Positions 29,438 through 38,253 of a DNA stretch of 64,000 nucleotides are shown here, piece by piece. Every line of letters starts with the position of its first letter. Positions within the stretch are counted from its first letter, which is position 1. Where the stretch lies: assembly GCA_963761975.1 (NCBI GenBank), contig CAVXIR010000006.1:248001-312000 (forward strand). The letters are read 5' to 3'. Position numbers and translations under genes: made by a program. A model generated the notes under the pieces. It saw only the letters and a list, made by a program, of their open reading frames with translations. It had not been told where the DNA came from and did not search any database. This stretch comes from JAMQPK01 sp963761975. Lineage in GTDB: Bacteria > Acidobacteriota > Vicinamibacteria > Vicinamibacterales > JAMQPK01.

Positions 29438-30478
29438 TTACACGGTGCAGCCGAGCACCGACGCGACGATATCGACCGCGTTCTCGACATCGCGCCGGGC
29501 CACGTCGAGATGTGTGACCATTCGCACGCGAGACGTGTCGACGGGCACCGCCAGCACGCCGCGCGAAGCGATTTGCGCCAGGAATTCCGACGACGACAGG
29601 CCGCTCGGCCCGACGCTGAAGATCACGATGTTGGTGTGAACCTTTGCCGGATTGAGATCGATGCCGGGCACGCGCGAAAGTTTCTGCGCCAGCACTTGCG
29701 CGTTGTCGTGATCTTCCTTCAGTCGCTTGGGTCCCTCCTCGAGCGCGACGAGACCGGCCGCCGCCAGCACGCCCGCCTGCCGCATCCCGCCGCCCAGCAT
29801 CTTTCGAATCGGGCGGCAACGCTCGACGAAGTCGCGGCTGCCCACGATCATCGATCCGACAGGGGCACCAAGCCCTTTGCTCAAACAGAACTGCACCGAA
29901 TCGACGCTCCTCGTCAGGCGCGCCACGCTCTCGCCGAGATAGGTGGCGGCATTGAACACGCGCGCGCCGTCGAGGTGCACGTGAATGCCCTGCGCGTGGG
30001 CACGATCGCAGATGTCGTCGACCAGGCTCGTCTGGTAGACGGTGCCTCCGGCCATATTCACCGTGTTCTCGAGACAAATCAGCGACGTCTGCGGACGGTA
30101 GTACACCTTCGGCCGAATCGCTGGTGCGATCGTGTCCCACGAAAGCACGCCGTCTTCGCCGTTCACCACTCGCGGCAGCAGACCGGCGAGGGCGGAAAGG
30201 GCGCCCATCTCGTAGTTGTAGATGTGCCCGTTGGTCTCGCAGATGACTTCCTGGCCTGGACGGGTCTGGGCCATCACGCACGCGAGATTGCCCATCGAGC
30301 CGGACGGGACGAACAGCGCCGCTTCTCTGCCGAACACCGCGGCCGCTCGGTCCTGAAGCAGGTTCAGCGTCGGGTCTTCGAGGAACACATCGTCGCCAAC
30401 CTCGGCTTCGGCCATGGCTCGGCGCATGGCTGCAGAAGGCCTGGTGACGGTGTCGGAGCGCAAATCGATCGCAGGCAT
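29438..30478 (-). CDS. ltaE: low-specificity L-threonine aldolase
   Basis: 346 residues, fold type I PLP enzyme. IDLRSDTVTRPSAAMRRAMAEAEVGDDVF is the family-typical N-terminus, HLDGARVFNAA holds the PLP-contacting Asp170, and FCLSKGLGAPVGS the Schiff-base Lys201. It cleaves L-threonine or L-allo-threonine to glycine and acetaldehyde. A short zinc-ribbon gene lies upstream on the same strand. Confidence 0.93.
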   Translation of the reverse strand: MPAIDLRSDTVTRPSAAMRRAMAEAEVGDDVFLEDPTLNLLQDRAAAVFGREAALFVPSGSMGNLACVMAQTRPGQEVICETNGHIYNYEMGALSALAGLLPRVVNGEDGVLSWDTIAPAIRPKVYYRPQTSLICLENTVNMAGGTVYQTSLVDDICDRAHAQGIHVHLDGARVFNAATYLGESVARLTRSVDSVQFCLSKGLGAPVGSMIVGSRDFVERCRPIRKMLGGGMRQAGVLAAAGLVALEEGPKRLKEDHDNAQVLAQKLSRVPGIDLNPAKVHTNIVIFSVGPSGLSSSEFLAQIASRGVLAVPVDTSRVRMVTHLDVARRDVENAVDIVASVLGCTV

Positions 30479-30537
30479 GCGCTGATCATAATTCGTCAGG
30501 CAGCCGCGCGCGAAAGCGATCGGGGGCGAGGGGGAGC

Positions 30538-30711
30538 TTACGCGACTCTTGGGAGCTTACGGACAATGATCCTGGCGGGCTGGTCGTCTTTGCACTCGTG
30601 CCACCAGACCCCCTGTTCGATCCACCAACCGTTCTCGCCCTGGTCGTCAAAAAGGACCCCGCACCGGCCGCATACCTCGTATTCGAGTTTTACCGGAGAG
30701 TTCTTCTTCAC
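30538..30711 (-). CDS. small zinc-ribbon-like protein
   Basis: A 57-codon frame from GTG 30711 to TAA 30538. Cys14-x2-Cys17 and His38-x-Cys40 would make a zinc-binding ribbon; the rest (EYEVCGRCGVLFDDQGENGWW, IEQGVWWHECKDD) has composition typical of a soluble small protein. The ribosome-binding site is weak, so the start is uncertain. It lies between ltaE and msrB on the same strand. No family could be named. Confidence 0.5.
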   Translation of the reverse strand: MKKNSPVKLEYEVCGRCGVLFDDQGENGWWIEQGVWWHECKDDQPARIIVRKLPRVA

Positions 30712-30769
30712 ATTTATTTAGACTGCGTCGTCCGGCGTGTGGTTCCGTCGCAAAAACAGTTTTTGGGGG

Positions 30770-31159
30770 CTATTTGGCCTCAAAATCGAGCGAAACCCCG
30801 TTCATACAGTATCGGAGACCCGTCGGACGCGGACCATCTTCGAACAAATGGCCAAGGTGCCCTTTGCATCGGGCACAATGTACCTCAGTTCGTACCATTC
30901 CGTACGTTTGATCTGTGGTGGTCTCCACGGCGTTTTCGAGCGGCGCCCAGAAGCTCGGCCACCCGGTTCCGCTGTCGAACTTCGTGTCCGATGTGAAGAG
31001 CTCCTGACCACACCCTGCGCAGCGGAACATCCCCTGGCGATGCTCTTTATTGAGAGGGCTTGTCCCCGCCCGTTCCGTCCCATGCTTGCGGAGCACCTGA
31101 TACTGCTCGGCTGTGAGCTTCGCTCGCCAGTCGTCGTCGTTCTTAGGCATGTCCATCAC
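30770..31159 (-). CDS. msrB: peptide-methionine (R)-S-oxide reductase MsrB
   Basis: 129 residues, full-length for MsrB. Zinc ligands Cys47, Cys50, Cys95 and Cys98 (CAGCG, CARCKG), the FDSGTGWPSFW substrate pocket and the catalytic Cys118 in GLRYCMNGVSLDF are all present. It reduces the R-sulfoxide of methionine in damaged proteins using thioredoxin. There is no signal peptide, so it is probably cytosolic. ATGs at 31159, 31156 and 31150 are all possible starts. It diverges from the hydrolase gene at 31191. Confidence 0.93.
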   Translation of the reverse strand: MMDMPKNDDDWRAKLTAEQYQVLRKHGTERAGTSPLNKEHRQGMFRCAGCGQELFTSDTKFDSGTGWPSFWAPLENAVETTTDQTYGMVRTEVHCARCKGHLGHLFEDGPRPTGLRYCMNGVSLDFEAK

Positions 31160-31190
31160 GCCAATCTACCAGATTCGATAGACTCGCATT

Positions 31191-32012
31191 GTGGTGAGAA
31201 CGGCGATCACTTTCACCGTCATTTTTTTGACGATCTTCGGGGTGCTCTGGTCGCTGCAGCGGAAGCTCATCTACTTTCCATCGGCCTTTGTTCCCGACCC
31301 GCAGAGTGTCGGCCTTGGCGGAGCGGTTGCGGTGACATTCCCCACACCCGATGGCTTGACGCTGAACGGCTGGTTCGTCAGCCGTACGACGGCGCCACGC
31401 TTTGCCGTGCTGGTCTTCAACGGCAACGCCGGTAACCGTGCACATCGGGCATCGTTCGCCGACGCGCTCGCGCGATTCGACGCGGCCGTCCTTCTGTTCG
31501 ATTACCGTGGCTATGGAGGGAATCCAGGCTCGCCAACCGAAGACGGGCTCAGGCTCGATGCCAGGGCAGCACGACGCTATCTGCTGACTCGATCGGACGT
31601 CGACTCAGACCGCATCGTCTACTTCGGCGAATCTCTCGGGACGGGGGTTGCCGCTGAGCTGGCGTCGGAATATCCGCCGGCCGGACTGATTCTTCGATCT
31701 CCCTTCACGTCGCTGACCGACGTCGGGCGGCACCACTACGGGTGGCTGCCGGTGGGATGGATCCTTCGCGACCGATTTGCCACCTTGGATCGCATGCCGC
31801 GCATTCGCGTGCCGCTGCTCGTGATTGCCGGCGATCGAGACAGCATCGTGCCGATCTCGCAAAGCCGTCGCGTGTTCGAGGAAGCCCACGAGCCGAAATC
31901 ATTGCTCGTCATGCCGAACGCCGACCACAACGACGATGTGCTCTTCAACGGCCGGCAAATGATGGAGGCCATCTTTCGCTTTCTCGGAAACCTCCCCTTA
32001 CCTCAACCCTGA
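31191..32012 (+). CDS. membrane-anchored alpha/beta hydrolase
   Basis: 273 residues from GTG 31191. An N-terminal helix (ITFTVIFLTIFGVLW) anchors a hydrolase fold with oxyanion region LVFNGNAGN, nucleophile Ser148 in GESLGTG, acid in IAGDRDSIVP and His in NADHND. Similar to the ABHD13/YfhR-like group of serine hydrolases with unknown natural substrates. It ends 5 bp before the ABC ATPase gene, so it may be cotranscribed with the ABC pair. Confidence 0.85.
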   Translation: MVRTAITFTVIFLTIFGVLWSLQRKLIYFPSAFVPDPQSVGLGGAVAVTFPTPDGLTLNGWFVSRTTAPRFAVLVFNGNAGNRAHRASFADALARFDAAVLLFDYRGYGGNPGSPTEDGLRLDARAARRYLLTRSDVDSDRIVYFGESLGTGVAAELASEYPPAGLILRSPFTSLTDVGRHHYGWLPVGWILRDRFATLDRMPRIRVPLLVIAGDRDSIVPISQSRRVFEEAHEPKSLLVMPNADHNDDVLFNGRQMMEAIFRFLGNLPLPQP

Positions 32013-32017
32013 GACCC

Positions 32018-32974
32018 ATGGCCGATTCCGCAATTGTTGTTCGCGATCTCGTCAAGACATTCACGCGCCGCGGTCAGCCCGAGCTTCGGGCGGTCGACGG
32101 CCTGACGTTTTCGGTGCGCCGGGGCTCGATCTTCGGACTGCTCGGTCCGAACGGCGCGGGCAAGACAACGACGCTGAAAATGCTGACGACTCTGCTGCGG
32201 CCGACCTCCGGCCACATTTTGGTCGAAGGCTTCGACCCCCTGAGCGATCCGCTCGAAGTCCGCAAGCGGATCTCGGTGGTCATTCAGGAAAGCGCCGCCG
32301 ACCTGTTTCTTTCGGTTGTCGACAATTTCGCCACGTTCGGCAGATTTCACGGGCTGTCGCGTCGGGCCATTCGCGACCGCATCGAAGACGTGCTCAATCA
32401 GTTCGAGCTGCGCTCTGAGGCCAATCGAAAGGTGATGGACCTGAGCGGGGGGTTCAAGCGTCGCGTTCAAGTCGCAAAGGTCTTCATGATCGACACGCCT
32501 GTGGTGTTTCTCGACGAGTTTTCCACCGGCATGGATCCCATTCTGAAACGCTCGATCATGGATCGCTTGCGCAGGGAATCGTCGCGCGGACGCACCATCG
32601 TGCTGACGACGCAGATTCTCGGCGAGGCGGAGGAGTTGTGCGACGACATCCTGATCATGCGCGCCGGACGTCAGGCGGCGCGCGGCGATATCAACACGCT
32701 CAAGCTGCTGTCTGGCGGAATTTATGAAATATCGGTGACGTTCGCCGAGCTGCCACCAGGACTTGATGCAGCGGTCGCTCCGTACCACCCGCTTCGCGTC
32801 GACGTCAGCAAGAACTCTGTGCTGATTGCGGTGCGCGAGCAGGAGGGCCGCGTGCTCGATCTCGTCGCACACCTGGGCCGGCTCGGCCGTGTGTTGAGAA
32901 TCGAAGTGTCCGGGGCGAGCCTCGAAGACATCTTCATCGAATTGACGTCGACGGAACGCCCGGTGCTGTCGTGA
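32018..32974 (+). CDS. ABC transporter ATP-binding protein
   Basis: 318 residues from ATG 32018. Walker A GPNGAGKT (43-50), signature LSGGFKRRVQ, Walker B VVFLDEFSTGMDP, and a C-terminal extension with a degenerate D-loop region typical of ABC-2 exporters for drugs, polysaccharides or lipids. The frame is open further upstream but inside the hydrolase gene. Its stop overlaps the permease start (GTGA at 32971-32974). Confidence 0.92.
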   Translation: MADSAIVVRDLVKTFTRRGQPELRAVDGLTFSVRRGSIFGLLGPNGAGKTTTLKMLTTLLRPTSGHILVEGFDPLSDPLEVRKRISVVIQESAADLFLSVVDNFATFGRFHGLSRRAIRDRIEDVLNQFELRSEANRKVMDLSGGFKRRVQVAKVFMIDTPVVFLDEFSTGMDPILKRSIMDRLRRESSRGRTIVLTTQILGEAEELCDDILIMRAGRQAARGDINTLKLLSGGIYEISVTFAELPPGLDAAVAPYHPLRVDVSKNSVLIAVREQEGRVLDLVAHLGRLGRVLRIEVSGASLEDIFIELTSTERPVLS

Positions 32975-33723
32975 GTGCGCTTTCCGCGATCATGTATCGA
33001 GAGGGAAAGATTCGCGCGACCAATCTCGCCTTCATTTTCTGGGATCTGTTTTACCCGCTCGCTTATCTGCTCGTGTTCGGCGTCGGCATGACACAGGCGA
33101 TGGGAATGAAGCCTGTCGGCATCGGCGTCGATTACAACGCCTTTTTTCTGGCGGGTGTCCTCGGGATGGCAAGCTTCGGCATCGCTTCGAACACCGCGTG
33201 GTCGTTCTTCATGGATCGAGACAACGGCATCTTCTACGAGATGCTGACCTACCCGATGCGCCGCGCCGAATATCTGCTCGGCAAGGGTCTCTTCAATCTG
33301 GTGGTATCGATCCTCCAGGCGATGATCACGGTGGGGCTTGCCGACCTGATACTCGACGTGCCGATCCGCTGGCAGGCATTGCCGCTCTTCGCCGCCGCCA
33401 TCTTCATCGGAACAGCGGGCTGGTTCTTCTTCTACGCCATATTCGCGTTGATCATTCGTGGCAACGACGTCTTCAACACAGTGACGTCGATTTTCTACTT
33501 CATCCTGCTGTTCGCAAGCTCGATGTTCTATCCGGTGGAGCCGCTGCCCACTCCGCTGCGCCAGATCTCGTGGGCAAATCCCATCACCTGGCACGTCGAT
33601 GTGCTCCGGTATGCGACGATCGGCGTCGGCGAGCCGTCTCGCATCTGGCTCGAGTCGGTGGCCTTCCTGGTCTTCACACTCATCTCGTTCGCCGGGGCGC
33701 TCTGGGCGTTGGAGCGACAATAG
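32971..33723 (+). CDS. ABC-2 type transporter permease
   Basis: 250 residues with six hydrophobic segments, typical of ABC-2 permeases such as NodJ/DrrB. LTYPMRRAEYLLGKGLFNLVVS and FYPVEPLPTPLRQISWANPITWHVDVLRY are hallmark blocks. With the preceding ATPase it forms a complete exporter of unknown cargo. The GTG start overlaps the ATPase stop. A heptamer array follows directly. Confidence 0.9.
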   Translation: MSALSAIMYREGKIRATNLAFIFWDLFYPLAYLLVFGVGMTQAMGMKPVGIGVDYNAFFLAGVLGMASFGIASNTAWSFFMDRDNGIFYEMLTYPMRRAEYLLGKGLFNLVVSILQAMITVGLADLILDVPIRWQALPLFAAAIFIGTAGWFFFYAIFALIIRGNDVFNTVTSIFYFILLFASSMFYPVEPLPTPLRQISWANPITWHVDVLRYATIGVGEPSRIWLESVAFLVFTLISFAGALWALERQ

Positions 33724-33725
33724 AA

Positions 33726-33912
33726 AGTCGCAAGGCGCAAGTCGGAAGTCGTAAGGCGCAAGCCCAGTCCTAAGGCGCAAGCCTAGTCGTCAGGCGCAAG
33801 CGTGGTCGTCAGGCGCAAGCCATGGAACATGCCACCTACGACTGTCTTGCGACTGTCTTGCAACTTACGACTAGACTTGCGCCTCACGACTCTCGACTTG
33901 CGCCTTACGACT
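33726..33912. repeat. AGTCGCA heptamer hairpin, gene-less counterpart of the S23 element
   Basis: The left arm (33726-33820) reads AGTCGCA, AGGCGCA, AGTCGGA, AGTCGTA, AGGCGCA and onwards; the right arm (33836-33912) reads TTGCGAC, TTACGAC and ACTTGCG-CCTTACG, inverted. About 15 bases separate the arms. It lies between two convergent genes. It is nearly identical to the outer parts of 20725-21430 but holds no gene. Confidence 0.85.
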
Positions 33913-33938
33913 GATATCGACTCCCACCCACATCCCCG

Positions 33939-35003
33939 TCACCGAATCCTCCACGCCGCCGACACGACGCTCAGGATTCGGTAGGAGTACTCGTAGCGCC
34001 CCTCGACGCGGTGCAGGCGCCCGGACACGTCGAGCACCGCCTCGCGCGCAAGCGTGAATCGGCGTGTTAATCCCGTTTCGGCGTAGTCGCGCGTACCGCG
34101 ATAGCGATTCCCGTTTCGTTCGAGGGACAGATAATTCGGATCGCCTTCATCCTTGATGTAGTTCCTGCCTCGCCAGAAGATGACGTGGGCGCGCCATCCG
34201 GACCGCTCGGCGGAGGCACGACCGAAAAAGCCGACCCCGTCTCGACTGAGGTCGGGCCTGCCTCGATCGGGTACATAGCGCGAACCCACCGCGTAAAGCT
34301 CCACGGACCCCGAATACCGTTGTCCCACTTCGCCACTGAACACCGCTCCGGTAGCGAGTGCCGAGCTGTCCGCAACGACTCCTGATGCATAGAGCTGGCC
34401 TCCTTCATGCACGACATGGAGCTGCACGGGAATCGCCACGAAATCGGCAACGCGATAGGACGTGCTCAAGCCGCCGTCAAATCGCTCGCGATGGGCAGAG
34501 GTGTTGAGGCGTTGCCACTCGAGCCAGAAGTGATGTTGCAGCCGCGAGCCCTCGAACGTCCAGGCCAGGCCCGTTTCATACGGACGGTCGAATGAAAGGG
34601 TTTCTCGCTGCAGGGCGGGAAGGAGTCCGTGAGGGCCGCTGCGGTCAGGTCCGGCAGGCATGCGGGTCGTTGCAGGCGGCAGCGTACCGAAGACAAAGGA
34701 CGATCGACGACCTCGCACCGTCAGCGACAGCACCGGCCGTGTCTGCTGGAACGGTTCCTCGGAGCCGAAACGCTGATTCGCAAAACCGCCAGCCGAGACC
34801 GTCACGCGATCGTTCAACGCGATGTCGGCACTGACGCGAACGGCCGCACCGAAAATCGTTTCGCCTTCACGGAACGGATTTCTGAATTCGGTGTTATCGC
34901 CGTAGAAGAGGAAATCGGATTTTATGGACAGTTGTTCCTGCGCCGACGCGGTCGCAGACAGCAACGCCACGCCGAGCAGTACCGCCACCCTCGGCACTGG
35001 CAT
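33939..35003 (-). CDS. outer-membrane beta-barrel protein
   Basis: 354 residues with a signal peptide (MPVPRVAVLLGVALLSATAS). The rest is alternating aromatic/hydrophobic strands with many Gly and Arg turns (RVTVSAGGFANQRFG, HHFWLEWQRLNTS, VQLHVVHEGGQLYASG, YEYSYRILSVVSAAWRIR), as in a long transmembrane barrel; no family could be named. The ATG at 35003 shares the CATG at 35001-35004 with the start of the divergent PagL-like gene, leaving no intergenic promoter space. Confidence 0.7.
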   Translation of the reverse strand: MPVPRVAVLLGVALLSATASAQEQLSIKSDFLFYGDNTEFRNPFREGETIFGAAVRVSADIALNDRVTVSAGGFANQRFGSEEPFQQTRPVLSLTVRGRRSSFVFGTLPPATTRMPAGPDRSGPHGLLPALQRETLSFDRPYETGLAWTFEGSRLQHHFWLEWQRLNTSAHRERFDGGLSTSYRVADFVAIPVQLHVVHEGGQLYASGVVADSSALATGAVFSGEVGQRYSGSVELYAVGSRYVPDRGRPDLSRDGVGFFGRASAERSGWRAHVIFWRGRNYIKDEGDPNYLSLERNGNRYRGTRDYAETGLTRRFTLAREAVLDVSGRLHRVEGRYEYSYRILSVVSAAWRIR

Positions 35004-35613
35004 GCGCTATACAATAGCCCACCTGTCTCGACAGATCTTTGCGCCGACGGCCTCTGCAATCCTGTTGCTTGCGCTGCTGGCTGTCGAGGCATCCGCGCAA
35101 GCCCAGACTCAATCTGGGTCCAGGGATCCGTTTGCCGAGGGCCGATGGCACGCCGAGTTCGCGGTGCAGGCCGCTCTCGAAGCATGGAACTACAACCCGT
35201 CTCATGAAGAGTTATACGGCCTCATCCAGGGTGTGACGTATGGTCTGCGCGATGGTCTCGTGCTGACGGTGCGTCAGCGCCTGCTGTATGTCTCGCAGCG
35301 CAGGAACGACTCGCGCGTGCTTGGCGTGACGGCGGGCATGCGAGGCCGCATCTACCGCCGCGGGCGCGCATCGGCCTTTCTTCAGTTTGATCTCGGCATC
35401 TCGGACGCAGCGGTTGCCGTACCGCCCCGTGGCACGCGGTTCAATTACCTCGCACTCGGCGGCGGCGGATTCACCTGGCAGATAAACGGACGCGTCGAGG
35501 CACTCGCCACGCTCGAAGTCATGCACATCTCGAATGCCGGCATAGCAGGACCCGATCGTAATCCAGACATCGAAGCCATCGGCCCGTCGCTGGGGCTGCT
35601 CATCGGTTTCTGA
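35002..35613 (+). CDS. PagL-like lipid A 3-O-deacylase (acyloxyacyl hydrolase)
   Basis: 203 residues from ATG 35002. A long signal peptide precedes a small beta-barrel; the C-terminal MHISNAGIAGPDRNPDIEAIGPSLGLLIGF holds the PagL-type catalytic His175 and Ser177 (HxS) and the Asn/Gly pattern of PF09411. Such enzymes remove the 3-linked acyl chain from lipid A in the outer membrane. An open frame extends 26 codons upstream into the opposite gene. The family call is motif-based and moderate. Confidence 0.75.
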   Translation: MRYTIAHLSRQIFAPTASAILLLALLAVEASAQAQTQSGSRDPFAEGRWHAEFAVQAALEAWNYNPSHEELYGLIQGVTYGLRDGLVLTVRQRLLYVSQRRNDSRVLGVTAGMRGRIYRRGRASAFLQFDLGISDAAVAVPPRGTRFNYLALGGGGFTWQINGRVEALATLEVMHISNAGIAGPDRNPDIEAIGPSLGLLIGF

Positions 35614-35628
35614 CGATGAACAACAGAA

Positions 35629-35656
35629 GATCAGGATTTCTCTTAATCTCCTGATC
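35629..35656. terminator. bidirectional hairpin between the PagL-like gene and fpg
   Basis: GATCAGGA (35629-35636) pairs with TCCTGATC (35649-35656) around a T-rich loop, located between two convergent genes and overlapping the last codons of the glycosylase gene. It is placed well to end transcription from either side. Confidence 0.5.
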
Positions 35657-36554
35657 TCTTGTTACGTCTTCGCTCCAGCTCGTCGACCGTCTTCGGCCAG
35701 TCATCCTTCAGCAGCTTCGACAACGCGCGATCGGCCAGCAATCGCCCTTCAGTCTGGCACCTCGGGCAGTAGTTCACCTCGTGCTCGCCGTGCACGATGC
35801 GCTGCACAGGCGTTGCGCACCGCGGACAGGGTCGCCCGAATCGGCCGTGCACGGCCATCTCATCGCGAAAGGCCGTGACTTTTTCGGGAAATGCATCGCC
35901 GGCATCGGACCGCAGCCGCTCGGTCCATTCCGAAAGCGTCTCGATCGTAGCTGTGTAGAGCCCGCGAATCTCATCGGCACTGAGTTGACGCGTCAGCTTG
36001 AACGGAGAAAGCCTCGCTCGATGCAGGATTTCATCTGAATACGCATTGCCGATGCCGCTGAACACATGCGGATCCGTCAGCGCCCGCTTCAGCGTGTGAC
36101 TTTCCTTTCCGAGCGCGGCCGCAAATGCGTCGACGCTACTCGTCAGCGGTTCCAGGCCGCCCGGGTCGAACGACGCGAGCGCGTTCTCGCCCTGGACGAC
36201 GTGGAGCGAAGCGCGCTTCTTCGTGGCCACTTCGGTCAGAAGCAAAGAGCCACCGGCGAAATCAAATGCCGCCAGCCCCACCTTTCGTGGCACGGCCGTG
36301 CCTCGCTCGCGCCACCTGAAACGACCGGCAATCATGAGGTGAAAGACGAGAAATAGCGCCCCTTCGAGTTCCCAGACGATCCGTTTGCCGATTCGCCGCA
36401 GACCCACGACCGTCTGACCAGTCGCGGCATCAAGTGGCGGTTCGACTGACCGGAGCAGAAACGGCGTTGCCAGCCGCACGCGCTCGAGCTTCGCCCCGAC
36501 GATGCGCGGACGCAAGGCAAAGAGGTAGAGCTCGACGTCCGGAAGCTCAGGCAC
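35643..36554 (-). CDS. Fpg/Nei-family DNA glycosylase
   Basis: 303 residues. It begins MPELPDVELYLFALRPRIVG: Pro2 and Glu3 are the catalytic residues (Pro1/Glu2 after Met removal), though the usual PELPEVE reads PELPDVE. KRIVWELEGALFLVFHLMIAG supplies the conserved Lys region, HVFSGIGNAYSDEILH the H2TH motif, and CPRC...YCPRCQTEGR the zinc finger. It excises oxidised bases and nicks DNA. The stop of the DNA ligase gene is 3 bp upstream of its start, which makes a small base-excision repair operon. Confidence 0.9.
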   Translation of the reverse strand: MPELPDVELYLFALRPRIVGAKLERVRLATPFLLRSVEPPLDAATGQTVVGLRRIGKRIVWELEGALFLVFHLMIAGRFRWRERGTAVPRKVGLAAFDFAGGSLLLTEVATKKRASLHVVQGENALASFDPGGLEPLTSSVDAFAAALGKESHTLKRALTDPHVFSGIGNAYSDEILHRARLSPFKLTRQLSADEIRGLYTATIETLSEWTERLRSDAGDAFPEKVTAFRDEMAVHGRFGRPCPRCATPVQRIVHGEHEVNYCPRCQTEGRLLADRALSKLLKDDWPKTVDELERRRNKRSGD

Positions 36555-36557
36555 GGC

Positions 36558-38117
36558 TCAGCCTTTCGCCACCGGCGCGGCGCGCCCGGTCGTCGCAATA
36601 TAAATGTCTTGAAGCGTCTGCAGCGTATCGGCCTGCGCCGCCGTCTTGTCCGGACGATACCCTTTCACCCGGGCGAACCTGAGTGCCAGGCCGCCGGGAT
36701 ATTGGGGACTCTCCTGAAGATCATTGAAGGCGACCTCGACGACCAGTTCTGGCCGCACAAAGACGATGTGGCCCTCCCTCCGGGTTTCACGCTCGAGGAG
36801 CGCACCGGTCTGCCAGGCGAGCAGGTCGTCGGTCATGCCTTTGAATGTCTTGCCGAGCATGACGAACCGGTTCCGTTCCGGATCGCGCGCACCAAGATGA
36901 AGATTGCTGAGCCACCCCTTTCTTCGCCCGCTGCCCCACTCCGCCGCCAGGACGACGAGATCGAGCGTGCGAACGCGCTTGATCTTCAGCCAGGCGCTGC
37001 CGCGGCTGCCCGCGGCGTATGCAGAGCCGAGGGCCTTCGCCATCAGACCTTCGTGCCCTGCGGCAACGGCCGTCTCGAAGAAGTCTGATGCGGCCGAACG
37101 GTCACTGATGATCCGATGCGGCACGCTCAGCCTGGGCGCGACTTCGGTCAGCGTCGCGAATCGTTCGCGTTGAGGGGTGGCGGTTAGCGAATGGCCGTCG
37201 GTGTACAGGCAGTCGAAGAAGAACGGCGTCAGCGGCAGCTCAGTCCTGAGCCGCTCGATGTCGAGCCGCCGGCCGAATCGGCGCATCGTCTCCTGAAACG
37301 GCAACGGTGTGCCGTCGCGCTGCAGCGCCAGCACTTCTCCATCGAGGATGATCTCGCGGACCGTCAGGCCCCGGACAGCCTCAACGACCTCCGGTACAGC
37401 GGGCGTCACGTCCCGTAACGCGCGTGAGAAGACACGCACGTCGTCGCCGGACTTGTGCGCCTGGATGCGCGCGCCATCGAGCTTGACCTCGAACGCCGCT
37501 TCGCCGAACGACTCCAGCGCTTCGTCGACCGATTCGGCGGGCGACGCAAGCATGGGCTCGACCGGACGAAACACCTGTATCGAGTACTTCGACAATGCGT
37601 CAGCGCCTTCCAGCAATGCCGCGCAGGCGACCTCGCCAAGGTCGCCACACATCATGGCCGCCTGCCGAACGGCATCGCCGGAAACGCCGGCAGCTCTGGC
37701 AACGGCTTCGGCCAGGACACCCTCCAGCGCGCCCTGCCGCAGCTCACCCGACAGCAAACGCACAAGAAACTCCTGCTCGCTTTGCGTTGCGCGCCCGAAG
37801 AGATCCGCCAGAAGACCCACTCGCGCCTGGGTGACGCCGGCACCTTTGACGCGCGCCACGCGCTCGAAGGCCTCGTGCACCTCATGCAGCTCGAGCGAAG
37901 CCCCAGCCGCGGGTCTCACCGCGCGCATTTCCGAAATGACCGACCACCCAACGCCGATTCGGCCCTGCAAGAGCGTTCCCGACAGAAACGCCACGGCGAT
38001 CCGAATTTCGCCCGGCGCCGCTTTCTTGAGCAGGTCCGCAAGCGTCGCGATCTTCTCGAGCCGGCCACGCGTCCGCGCGACTGCATTCGATGCGTCGACC
38101 AGCTCCTGAAGGCGCAT
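36558..38117 (-). CDS. lig: ATP-dependent DNA ligase
   Basis: 519 residues. The N-terminal helical domain is followed by the nucleotidyltransferase site KLDGAR (Lys212, the AMP-bound lysine), REIILDGEVLAL (motif III), FFFDCLYTDG, EGLMAKALGSAYAAGSRGSAWLKIKRV (motifs IV-V) and an OB fold ending GLALRFARVKGYRPDK. This is the archaeal/eukaryotic-type ligase seen in some bacteria beside their NAD-dependent LigA. Its pairing with Fpg/Nei suggests a role in repair. A heptamer hairpin lies upstream. Confidence 0.9.
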   Translation of the reverse strand: MRLQELVDASNAVARTRGRLEKIATLADLLKKAAPGEIRIAVAFLSGTLLQGRIGVGWSVISEMRAVRPAAGASLELHEVHEAFERVARVKGAGVTQARVGLLADLFGRATQSEQEFLVRLLSGELRQGALEGVLAEAVARAAGVSGDAVRQAAMMCGDLGEVACAALLEGADALSKYSIQVFRPVEPMLASPAESVDEALESFGEAAFEVKLDGARIQAHKSGDDVRVFSRALRDVTPAVPEVVEAVRGLTVREIILDGEVLALQRDGTPLPFQETMRRFGRRLDIERLRTELPLTPFFFDCLYTDGHSLTATPQRERFATLTEVAPRLSVPHRIISDRSAASDFFETAVAAGHEGLMAKALGSAYAAGSRGSAWLKIKRVRTLDLVVLAAEWGSGRRKGWLSNLHLGARDPERNRFVMLGKTFKGMTDDLLAWQTGALLERETRREGHIVFVRPELVVEVAFNDLQESPQYPGGLALRFARVKGYRPDKTAAQADTLQTLQDIYIATTGRAAPVAKG

Positions 38118-38170
38118 TTGTCTATGCTACAACCCTGGAGTTCAGGGGTTCTGTGCGACAGAACACCTGC

Positions 38171-38252
38171 ATTGCCACATTCTCAATTGGCAATTGGGAA
38201 TTGACGGTCGATTGCCAATCAATCGCAAATCGTCAATCGTAAATGTGGCAAT
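38171..38252. repeat. CAATTGG/CAATCG heptamer hairpin
   Basis: The ends ATTGCCACATT (38171-38181) and AATGTGGCAAT (38242-38252) are a perfect 11-bp inverted repeat; inside are AATTGGC, AATTGGG and AATTGAC heptamers and, on the other arm, AATCGCA, AATCGTC and AATCGTA. It stands between the ligase start and the Omp85 stop, both minus strand. A short hairpin (GTTCTGT/ACAGAAC, 38148-38164) lies just before it. Confidence 0.75.
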
Positions 38253-38253
38253 C

